DNA of 46,683 nucleotides, from contig JABIHN010000081.1 of assembly GCA_018649625.1 (NCBI GenBank), forward strand, positions 1 to 46,683, written 5' to 3'. Source of the stretch: Fidelibacterota bacterium (GTDB lineage Bacteria; Fidelibacterota; Marinisomatia; Marinisomatales; UBA1611). Positions 34,517-41,778 of this stretch are shown piece by piece. The notes beneath the pieces were generated by a model. It was not told where the DNA came from and searched no databases. It worked only from the letters and a program-made list of their open reading frames with translations. The position numbers and the translations under genes were made by a program. Every line of letters begins with the position of its first letter. The stretch's first letter is position 1.

Positions 34517-34929
34517 GTGAAAAAATTCATACAAATAAAGCACCTGAACCTGTCGGAATGTATCCTCATGCAAGGCGAGTTGGGAATCTATTATTTTTAT
34601 CGGGCGTTGGTCCTAGGAAGCCTGGAACAAAAGTAATTCCTGGAGTCATGATGGATGGTCAGGGGAATGCTGTTGGCCATGATATTGAAACTCAATGTCA
34701 TTCTGTTTTTGAGAATGTCCGCATCATTTTGGAAGAATCCGGTAGTTGTTGGGATAATCTTGTAGATGTAACCGTTTTCCTCACGAACATGCAGCGGGAT
34801 TTTGATACTTATAATCGAATTTATGCGGATTATTTTAAGGATAATCAGCCCTGCCGAACAACGGTTGAAATCACATCTTTGCCAACGCCGATTGCTATTG
34901 AACTTAAATGTATCGCAACCATTGATTAG
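34513..34929 (+). CDS. 2-aminomuconate deaminase (RidA/YjgF family)
   Basis: The 138-residue protein belongs to the RidA family. VGMYPHARRVGNLLFLSGVG, DIETQCHSVFENVRIILEES and DVTVFLTNMQRDFDTYNRIY are close, from memory, to the aminomuconate deaminase subgroup (NbaF/AmnD). RTTVEITSLPTPIAIELKCI holds the family Arg and C-terminal Glu. It hydrolyses 2-aminomuconate to 4-oxalocrotonate and ammonia, following the aldehyde dehydrogenase encoded upstream. It starts within the ferredoxin stop (4-bp overlap) and is 9 bp before the dioxygenase. An ordinary enamine deaminase is the alternative; the operon makes the specific call likely. Confidence 0.88.
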   Translation: MSEKIHTNKAPEPVGMYPHARRVGNLLFLSGVGPRKPGTKVIPGVMMDGQGNAVGHDIETQCHSVFENVRIILEESGSCWDNLVDVTVFLTNMQRDFDTYNRIYADYFKDNQPCRTTVEITSLPTPIAIELKCIATID

Positions 34930-34938
34930 GAGAATAAT

Positions 34939-35454
34939 ATGCCAATTTTAGCCCCGATTAATTTTAAAAAATGGATAAATGATAACCGTCATCGACTAAA
35001 ACCTCCTGTTGGGAACCAAGTTGTTTATGATGAAGGCGATTTTATGATCATGGTGGTAGGCGGCCCGAATTCTAGGAAGGATTATCATGTAGATTCAGTG
35101 GAAGAATTTTTTTATCAATTGGAAGGTGATATGCTTCTAAAAATTATGGAAAATGGTAAGCGAGTTGACGTTCCAATCAAAGAAGGCGAAATCTTTTTAC
35201 TCCCGAAAAATGTTCCTCATTCCCCGCAGCGATTTAAAAATTCTGTTGGGCTCGTAGTAGAGTACAAACGGGAAAAAGGTGCTTTAGATGCATTTCAGTG
35301 GTATTGTGATTCATGTGACAAGCTAATCCATGAAGTTACTTTAGACCTTGAAAATATAGTTACACAACTTCCACCGTTATTTGAAGCTTACTGGAATAAT
35401 ATAGATGCAAGAACCTGTGAATCCTGCAATGCAATACAACAAAAACCAATATAA
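34939..35454 (+). CDS. 3-hydroxyanthranilate 3,4-dioxygenase
   Basis: The 171-residue cupin enzyme opens the ring of 3-hydroxyanthranilate to 2-amino-3-carboxymuconate semialdehyde. Iron ligands are visible: His and Glu in DYHVDSVEEFFYQLEGDM and His in PKNVPHSPQRF. The C-terminus has YCDSCDKLIHEV and TCESCNAIQ, the rubredoxin-like Cys4 iron site of bacterial and animal single-cupin enzymes. VGGPNSRKDYH and PIKEGEIFLLP are family blocks. AGGAG precedes the ATG. Its unstable product is the branch point: ACMS decarboxylase (encoded next) or non-enzymatic closure to quinolinate, used by NadC. Secure. Confidence 0.95.
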   Translation: MPILAPINFKKWINDNRHRLKPPVGNQVVYDEGDFMIMVVGGPNSRKDYHVDSVEEFFYQLEGDMLLKIMENGKRVDVPIKEGEIFLLPKNVPHSPQRFKNSVGLVVEYKREKGALDAFQWYCDSCDKLIHEVTLDLENIVTQLPPLFEAYWNNIDARTCESCNAIQQKPI

Positions 35455-35519
35455 ATGTATTTAAGTAGTCAAAGTGATTATGTCTAGAATACATTAACTG
35501 GTAAATATTAAAAAAATAA

Positions 35520-36527
35520 ATGAAAATAGATATTCATACTCATGTTCTGCCTGAAAATTGGCCAAATTTGAAAGAAAAATATGGTTACGGCGGATGGATA
35601 CAATTAGAACACCAAAAAACTGGGTGTGCTCACATGATAAAAGATGACAATTTTTTCCGTGAAATAAAATCCAATTGTTGGGATCCTGATAGTAGAATTT
35701 CAGAATGTAATCATTCTAATGTAGATGTACAGATTTTATCGACTGTTCCCATTATGTTTAGTTACTGGGCAAAAGCAAAGGATACACTAGACATTTCTAA
35801 ATTATTAAATGATCATCTAGGTGAAATAATTAGTGAGTATCCTAAACGATTTGGTGGATTAGGAACGCTTCCACTTCAAGATACAGATTTAGCCATTGGT
35901 GAATTAGAAAGATGTATCAATGATATTGGATTATCTGGAATTCAAATTGGTTCTAATGTAAATGGAAAAAATTTAAATGATGAATCACTTTTCCCTGTAT
36001 TTGAAGCCGCTGCAGATTTAGGTGCAGCAGTTTTTATCCATCCATGGGATATCATGGGAAAAAGCGAGATGGAACTCTATTGGCTTCCTTGGCTTGTGGG
36101 CATGCCAGCAGAAACGAGTCGTGCAATTTGTTCAATGATTTTTGGTGGTATATTTGAAAGACTCCCAAACCTTCGCGTTGCATTTGCACATGGTGGTGGG
36201 AGTTTCCCTGCTACAGCAGGGAGAATACAACATGGTTATGATGTTCGCCCTGATCTTTGTGCTGTGGATAATAATGTCGATCCACTGGATTATCTTGGCA
36301 AATTCTGGGTTGATTCGTTAGTCCATGATGCTGATGCATTGGATTTTTTATTAAAGAAAGTGGGCGAAGATAAGATTGCTTTAGGTACTGATTATCCCTT
36401 CCCCTTGGGAGAGTTGAATCCTGGAAAACTAATAGAATCATCCAAATATTCTAAAGAAATAAAAGAAAAACTCCTTTTCCAAAATGCATTGAATTGGTTA
36501 GGACTTCCCAACGATTATTTTAAATGA
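35520..36527 (+). CDS. 2-amino-3-carboxymuconate-6-semialdehyde decarboxylase (ACMSD)
   Basis: The 335-residue amidohydrolase-superfamily decarboxylase has the zinc ligands of ACMSD: DIHTHVLPENWPN (His5/His7 region), FIHPWDIMG, AFAHGGGSFPATAGRIQHGY and LGTDYPFPLGEL. GGWIQLEHQ, NVDVQILSTVPIMFSYWA, GLGTLPLQD and LPNLRVAFAHGGG are family blocks. It removes CO2 from the 3-hydroxyanthranilate dioxygenase product, diverting carbon from quinolinate to catabolism. A 65-bp AT-rich gap precedes it and no ribosome site is visible, so an internal promoter is possible. It overlaps kynureninase by 4 bp. Secure. Confidence 0.95.
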   Translation: MKIDIHTHVLPENWPNLKEKYGYGGWIQLEHQKTGCAHMIKDDNFFREIKSNCWDPDSRISECNHSNVDVQILSTVPIMFSYWAKAKDTLDISKLLNDHLGEIISEYPKRFGGLGTLPLQDTDLAIGELERCINDIGLSGIQIGSNVNGKNLNDESLFPVFEAAADLGAAVFIHPWDIMGKSEMELYWLPWLVGMPAETSRAICSMIFGGIFERLPNLRVAFAHGGGSFPATAGRIQHGYDVRPDLCAVDNNVDPLDYLGKFWVDSLVHDADALDFLLKKVGEDKIALGTDYPFPLGELNPGKLIESSKYSKEIKEKLLFQNALNWLGLPNDYFK

Positions 36528-37774
36528 TTTACCAAAATTCACATTCTTTTGCAAAACAATTGGATCAAAATGATCCTTTAAAATCTTATCGTGATAAATT
36601 TTATTACCCTAAAAAAGATAATGGAAATGATACAATTTATCTTTGTGGAAATTCTTTGGGGCTTCAACCAAAATCAGTGAGATTTTTTGTAGATAAAGAA
36701 TTAAGTATCTGGGAAAAAGAAGGCGTTTTAGGCCAACATGGTCGGTGGGAACAATTTCATGAGCGATTAACAGAAACATCGGCAAGACTTGTAGGAGCAA
36801 AACCATCAGAAGTGGTTACGATGAATGCTCTCACAGTAAATATCCATTTATTACTGATATCTTTTTATCGCCCTTCTGGTATACGGAAAAAAATTATAAT
36901 TGAAAAAGGAGCCTTCCCTTCAGATCAATATGCAGTAGAGTCACAAATTAAGCTACATGGTTTAAATATTAATGAATGTCTAATTGAGCTTGCACCTAGA
37001 GAAGGGGAAAAGACGCTTTGTACGGCTGATGTATTACAAACAATTGAAGATACAGGTGATGAGTTAGCAACTATAATTCTTGGCGGAGTAAATTACTATA
37101 CTGGTCAAGCATTTGATATGAAAGCTATCACCAAAGCAGGTCAATCTGTAGGTGCATTTGTTGGATTTGATCTTGCTCATGCAGCTGGAAATTTGCTTTT
37201 AGATTTGCACGATTGGAATGTGGATTTTGCAGCGTGGTGCACTTATAAATATTTATGTGCAGGTCCAGGTGCTCCTTCAGGAATATTTATTCATGAGCGT
37301 CATCACGATTGGCAAGATACAAGACTTACCGGGTGGTGGGGGCAAAATAAGGAAACTCGCTTTGATATGGGGTCAAAATTTGATCCGATTCAAACTGCGG
37401 AAGGTTGGCAAATTAGTAATGCACCAGTCATGGGGATAGCACCACTTTTGGCATCCATGGAAATATTTAATACTGTTGGAATGAAAGCCATTAGAGAAAA
37501 AAGTAATCATCTTACGGGATTTATGGAATATTTAATTTCTGAGAATTTGCCTTCCGTATCTATAATTACACCTAAAGATCGAGGGTGCCAATTATCTTTA
37601 ACTATCCAATCGGGACGATCAATTTTTGAAAATATTTCTGAAGAAGGTGTCATTTGCGATTGGAGAGAGCCGGACGTAATTCGAGTAGCTCCCCATCCAT
37701 TATTTAATACATTTTCTGATGTGTATGAATTTGTTAAAATATTAAAAAAGCACAGTAAAACAATATCCAAATGA
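36524..37774 (+). CDS. kynU: Kynureninase
   Basis: The 416-residue fold-type I PLP enzyme cleaves (3-hydroxy)kynurenine to (3-hydroxy)anthranilate and alanine. IYLCGNSLGLQPKSV, LTVNIHLLLISFYRP, GFDLAHAAGNLLLDLHDW and AAWCTYKYLCAGPGAPSGIF (the Schiff-base Lys is in TYKYL) are the KynU blocks. DTRLTGWWGQ and QISNAPVMGIAPLLASMEIF follow in order. Because the operon encodes the 3-monooxygenase next, hydroxykynurenine is the expected substrate. It starts within the ACMSD stop (4-bp overlap). A 59-bp gap follows before kmo. Secure. Confidence 0.96.
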   Translation: MIYQNSHSFAKQLDQNDPLKSYRDKFYYPKKDNGNDTIYLCGNSLGLQPKSVRFFVDKELSIWEKEGVLGQHGRWEQFHERLTETSARLVGAKPSEVVTMNALTVNIHLLLISFYRPSGIRKKIIIEKGAFPSDQYAVESQIKLHGLNINECLIELAPREGEKTLCTADVLQTIEDTGDELATIILGGVNYYTGQAFDMKAITKAGQSVGAFVGFDLAHAAGNLLLDLHDWNVDFAAWCTYKYLCAGPGAPSGIFIHERHHDWQDTRLTGWWGQNKETRFDMGSKFDPIQTAEGWQISNAPVMGIAPLLASMEIFNTVGMKAIREKSNHLTGFMEYLISENLPSVSIITPKDRGCQLSLTIQSGRSIFENISEEGVICDWREPDVIRVAPHPLFNTFSDVYEFVKILKKHSKTISK

Positions 37775-37833
37775 TTCAGAATAAACTAATTTCTGTTTAT
37801 AATAATTTTTTGTATTTAAGCGATCTGAAATAA

Positions 37834-39156
37834 ATGAATAAAGAAAAAATTACATGTATCGGTGCCGGTCTTGCAGGCCCACTAATGGCTAGCTATTTAG
37901 CACAACAGGGCTATACTGTTGATATTTATGAGCAGCGGTCTGATTTGAGAAAAGTAACTCAATCAGCTGGGCGCTCTATTAATCTTGCTCTTTCTGCTCG
38001 TGGAATTCATGCATTAAAAGAAGTGGGCATTTATGACCAAATCAAGCCGTTTACCATTCCAATGAAAGGACGGATGATTCATGATAAAAACGGTGAAACT
38101 CATCTTCAAGCTTATGGCCAAAATAAAAATGAAATGATTTATTCTGTTTCTCGTGCTCAGTTAAATATGGATTTAATGACCTTAGCTGAAGAAACAGGAA
38201 AAGTTGAAATTCATTTCAATCAACAATTAGAAAAAGCTGACTTAATAAATAATAAATTGAATTTTGGGAAGAATCAAGTTTCATTTGAAAAAATCATAGG
38301 GTGTGATGGTTCAGCATCTCCTTTACGTAAAGCAATTATAGAAAATTCAAAAGCTGATTATTTAAAGAAACCATTGGGGCATGGCTATAAAGAGTTGGTT
38401 ATTCCGCCATCAGAATCAGGAGACTATTTATTAGAGCCCAATGTGCTTCATATTTGGCCACGTGGAAAGTTTATGCTGATTGCGCTTCCAAATTTAGATC
38501 GAACATTTACGTGTACTTTGTTTCTACCAGTTACGGGGACCACCAGTTTTGAATCCATTAAAAATGAAATTGAAATTATCGAGTTATTTCATAACTATTT
38601 TCCAGATGCTTTAGAAATAATGCCAACTTTATGTAATGATTTTCAAAATAATCCTATTGGAATTTTAGCGAGTGTTTATTGCGACCCTTGGCATGTGGAA
38701 GATAAAGCGGTCTTAATTGGTGATGCCGCCCATGCAGTTGTTCCATTTTTTGGGCAAGGTATGAATGCGTCCTTTCAAGATTGTTCAGTTTTGAATAGTT
38801 TAATTATGAAATATGACGGCGATTGGACTCAAATCTTAAATGAGTATTCTTCAAAACAAATTGAAAATGGGTATGCAATTGCTGATATGGCGATTGAAAA
38901 TTATTTAGAAATGAGAGATGCAGTTAATGATCCCGTTTATCAAAAAAGAAGAAATCTTGAATTAGAATTAGAACGGAAATTTCCGGACCGATTTATCCCT
39001 AGATATTCTATGGTTTCTTTTCATCAAATTCCTTATGCTGAAGTATATAGGCGTGGTGAAATTCAATTAAAGTTAATGAACCAATTTCTTTCAAATGAAA
39101 TTATTGAACCTGAATTATACCAATTAATTAATTCTCAACTCAACTCAATATTATGA
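37834..39156 (+). CDS. kmo: Kynurenine 3-monooxygenase
   Basis: The 440-residue FAD monooxygenase hydroxylates L-kynurenine with NADPH and O2. The N-terminal FAD loop reads CIGAGLAGPLMASYLAQQGY. SAGRSINLALSARGIHALKE, IYSVSRAQLNMDLM and the GD motif LIGDAAHAVVPFFGQGMN are KMO blocks. NASFQDCSVLNSL and the C-terminal helices (RRNLELELERKFPDRFIPRY) follow. Animal KMO has a hydrophobic C-terminal anchor; here the end is polar, so it should be soluble. No ribosome site is visible before the ATG. The dipeptidase gene starts inside its stop codon (4-bp overlap). Secure. Confidence 0.95.
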   Translation: MNKEKITCIGAGLAGPLMASYLAQQGYTVDIYEQRSDLRKVTQSAGRSINLALSARGIHALKEVGIYDQIKPFTIPMKGRMIHDKNGETHLQAYGQNKNEMIYSVSRAQLNMDLMTLAEETGKVEIHFNQQLEKADLINNKLNFGKNQVSFEKIIGCDGSASPLRKAIIENSKADYLKKPLGHGYKELVIPPSESGDYLLEPNVLHIWPRGKFMLIALPNLDRTFTCTLFLPVTGTTSFESIKNEIEIIELFHNYFPDALEIMPTLCNDFQNNPIGILASVYCDPWHVEDKAVLIGDAAHAVVPFFGQGMNASFQDCSVLNSLIMKYDGDWTQILNEYSSKQIENGYAIADMAIENYLEMRDAVNDPVYQKRRNLELELERKFPDRFIPRYSMVSFHQIPYAEVYRRGEIQLKLMNQFLSNEIIEPELYQLINSQLNSIL

Positions 39157-40334
39157 AAAAAAACCGAACTATTTCTTTACTCGTAATTTTAATTCTGTTT
39201 TCATCGTGTAAAAAAAACGCATCACAGGTTCATTCAGATGCTTTTGTCGTTGATACACATAACGATGTTTTACTCAGGTCTTTAATAGGCCGTGATATTT
39301 TAACAGACCTTCCAGAAAGCCATTCTGATTTGCCAAAATTCAAAGAAGGCGGGGTAGATTGCCAGGTGTTTTCAATTTGGGTTTCACCCTATGAATATGG
39401 AGAAGGAGAATACTTCAAGCGTGCTAATGAAATGATAACTCGATTGGAAAATCTTTGTTCAATCGTTCCGGAAGAGTGGGCGATCCCTTTTAATTATCAA
39501 GATTTAATTTATAATGATCAAAGAGGAATTCTATCTTGTATGATTGGGGTTGAAGGTGGACATGCGATTGAAAATGACTTGAAAAAGTTAGATGCTTTAT
39601 ACAATCGAGGAATGCGATATTTAGGTATTACTTGGAATAATTCAACTGATTGGGCAACATCAGCAAAAGATGAGACACAAAAAGGAGATTCATTAGCCTT
39701 TATCGGATTAACAGACTTTGGCCGAAAAGTTGTAAATAGATGCAATAAATTGGGAATAATGATAGATGTTTCTCATTCAGGTGAACAAACATTTTATGAT
39801 ATTATAGAAACGACATCAAAACCTATTATAGCTTCTCATTCTTCAGTTTATTCTATTTGTCCACATTTTCGAAATTTAAAAGATAATCAACTGTTTGCAT
39901 TAAAAAAGAATGGTGGAGTTGCTTTTGTAAACTTTTACCCAGGATACATTGACTCAACATATTCAGGCAAAGCTGAAAGTGAAAAAGTTCCTTTTAAATC
40001 TCAATTGGATTCATTGGCAAAACTATATGATACGGATGGTGACATGTATTGGTATAAAGAAAATGAAATACTTAATTCTGCTTTATCTAAAATAGTTCCA
40101 GATGTGGACCAAGTTATTGATCATATCGATTATATTGCTAAATTGATTGGAGTAGATCACGTGGGAATTGGTGCAGATTGGGATGGTGTGGAAATTTTGC
40201 CAAGTGGAATTGAAACTATTACAAAAATGCCAATTATAACAGAAAAGTTATTAGACCGGGGTTATTCAGAACGTGATGTGAAAAAGATATTGGGTGGAAA
40301 CTTTAAACGCGTATATCGAGAAGTAACAGGGTAA
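39153..40334 (+). CDS. Membrane dipeptidase (peptidase M19), lipoprotein
   Basis: The 393-residue zinc enzyme has a lipoprotein signal (LLVILILFSSCKKN, lipidated Cys20). Zinc ligands of renal-dipeptidase type are all present: VDTHNDVLLR, GVEGGHAIE, IDVSHSGEQTF, IIASHSSVYS and GIGADWDGV. It hydrolyses dipeptides, probably in the periplasm. The start overlaps the kmo stop by 4 bp, so it is coupled to the kynurenine operon. It may free tryptophan from peptides, or an unusual amide could be its substrate. A role as the missing formamidase is conceivable since M19 enzymes cleave varied amides, but its location outside the cytoplasm argues against that. Confidence 0.9.
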   Translation: MKKNRTISLLVILILFSSCKKNASQVHSDAFVVDTHNDVLLRSLIGRDILTDLPESHSDLPKFKEGGVDCQVFSIWVSPYEYGEGEYFKRANEMITRLENLCSIVPEEWAIPFNYQDLIYNDQRGILSCMIGVEGGHAIENDLKKLDALYNRGMRYLGITWNNSTDWATSAKDETQKGDSLAFIGLTDFGRKVVNRCNKLGIMIDVSHSGEQTFYDIIETTSKPIIASHSSVYSICPHFRNLKDNQLFALKKNGGVAFVNFYPGYIDSTYSGKAESEKVPFKSQLDSLAKLYDTDGDMYWYKENEILNSALSKIVPDVDQVIDHIDYIAKLIGVDHVGIGADWDGVEILPSGIETITKMPIITEKLLDRGYSERDVKKILGGNFKRVYREVTG

Positions 40335-40357
40335 AATAGCGATTTTACACATATCTA

Positions 40358-41002
40358 ATGTATAAAAAAAAAGTCAGAATAGATACAGTTCCAATTTGGC
40401 TAAAGACCTTTTACTATCCTATTTCATTCTTAATTGCGGGTGCTTTTTATCTATTTTGGAAACTTATCATTAAATCCTGTAAAATTGAAATCAAGGGTGC
40501 AAATATATTGAAAAAATACCCAAGCCATATTATTGCAGTTTGGCATAGAATGGGTACATATTATTGGATGACACGATTGAATGGAAAAGGGTATATAGAA
40601 TTAGCACACCCTATTTGGTATATGATATTTCCAGTTTTGGTCATGAGATGGTCAGGAGCAAAAGTTATTTTAGGGTCAACAGGACATAATGGTAGAGTTG
40701 GAGCAAATAAAATTGTTCAGAAATTAAATAAAGGATTTTCAACAGTAATCACTGTAGATGGACCGCGAGGCCCTATTTTTGAAGTAAAAAAGGGAGCGCT
40801 TCACATGAGTCTTCAATCTCAAAAACCAATTATTCCTTTGGTAATAACGGGGAGTAACTCTTATATCTTTTCTAGTAGTTGGGATAAAAAAAGAATTCCA
40901 ATGCCTTTCTCTACAATTACATTGAATTATAAAAAACCAATTTATGTTACAGATGATAATTTTTCAGAATCTATCATAACATTAAAAAAGGAACTTGGGT
41001 AA
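40358..41002 (+). CDS. DUF374 family lysophospholipid acyltransferase-like protein
   Basis: The 214-residue protein begins with a membrane segment (PISFLIAGAFYLFWKLII) and has the acyltransferase-like blocks IIAVWHRMGTYYWMTR, VILGSTGHNGRVGANKI, ITVDGPRGPIFEVKKGAL and IIPLVITGS. In ordinary LPLATs HxxxxD is catalytic; here HRMGTYYW lacks the Asp, as is usual for DUF374. VDGPRGP is the DUF374 signature. The likely role is acyl transfer to lipid A or a related lipid in the envelope, but it is unproven for this family. It lies 23 bp after the dipeptidase gene, so it may ride on the same transcript without being part of the pathway. Confidence 0.83.
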   Translation: MYKKKVRIDTVPIWLKTFYYPISFLIAGAFYLFWKLIIKSCKIEIKGANILKKYPSHIIAVWHRMGTYYWMTRLNGKGYIELAHPIWYMIFPVLVMRWSGAKVILGSTGHNGRVGANKIVQKLNKGFSTVITVDGPRGPIFEVKKGALHMSLQSQKPIIPLVITGSNSYIFSSSWDKKRIPMPFSTITLNYKKPIYVTDDNFSESIITLKKELG

Positions 41003-41106
41003 TAAAACAATCAATACCCCCGATCTTAGGCTCAAAGAAATAACTGTAAATTTTTCTATCTCACACTTTTTTAATTCTTTCTTTTTTATAAATTCTCTGC
41101 GTTAAA

Positions 41107-41775
41107 ATGCCCAATAATTTTAAATTAGCACCTTCTATTCTATCTGCAGATTTTTCAAATTTGCAATCTGCACTAACTATTTGTGAAAAAGGTGGTGCAG
41201 ATTGGATTCATGTGGATGTGATGGATAACCAATTTGTTCCTAATTTGACAATCGGCCCGCCGGTAATCAAATCTCTTCGACCTAAAACAAATAAATTCAT
41301 TGATGTTCATATGATGGTCATAGAACCAGAAAAATTAGTTGAGCCATTTGCGAGAGCTGGTGCTGATTTAATTACGTTCCATATTGAAGCAACAAACAAA
41401 CCAAAAGAAATAATAGATTTGATAAAATCAACTGGAAAACAAGTAGGAATATCAATCAAACCTTCAACACCATTGTCTGAGTTAGAATTATTTTATGATC
41501 AGATTGATTTAGTATTAGTTATGAGTGTAGAACCAGGATTTGGCGGACAGGGATATATCCCCGAAACCACGGAACGAATCCGTAGCATTAAACAAAGATT
41601 AACTGAAGAGTGTTTACAAGATCAAGTTCTCATAGAAGTGGATGGAGGAATTAAATTACATAATGCAAAAATAGTTTTAGATGCAGGCGCAGATATTTTA
41701 GTAGCAGGATCAGAAGTCTTTAATGCGAAAGACCCAATTCAAATAATTAAGAAATTTTACAAACTGGCAGAATAA
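41107..41775 (+). CDS. rpe: Ribulose-phosphate 3-epimerase
   Basis: The 222-residue TIM-barrel enzyme interconverts ribulose 5-phosphate and xylulose 5-phosphate. LAPSILSADFSNLQSAL, WIHVDVMDNQFVPNLTIGPP, DVHMMVIEPEK, DLVLVMSVEPGFGGQGYIP and VDGGIKLHNA carry all the metal and phosphate residues (His, Asp, His, Asp). It opens a pentose-phosphate set with transketolase 3 bp downstream and rpiB after that. The 104-bp gap upstream contains TCTCTGCGTTAAAATG, which might be a remnant of an intergenic repeat. Secure. Confidence 0.96.
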   Translation: MPNNFKLAPSILSADFSNLQSALTICEKGGADWIHVDVMDNQFVPNLTIGPPVIKSLRPKTNKFIDVHMMVIEPEKLVEPFARAGADLITFHIEATNKPKEIIDLIKSTGKQVGISIKPSTPLSELELFYDQIDLVLVMSVEPGFGGQGYIPETTERIRSIKQRLTEECLQDQVLIEVDGGIKLHNAKIVLDAGADILVAGSEVFNAKDPIQIIKKFYKLAE

Positions 41776-41778
41776 TAA

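Noticed and set aside
40331-40348. GTAAAAT-AGCG-ATTTTAC inverted repeat as a terminator after the dipeptidase
   Set aside because: The stem is almost all A-T and lacks a T tail, and the next gene starts 10 bp later. It is unlikely to stop transcription.
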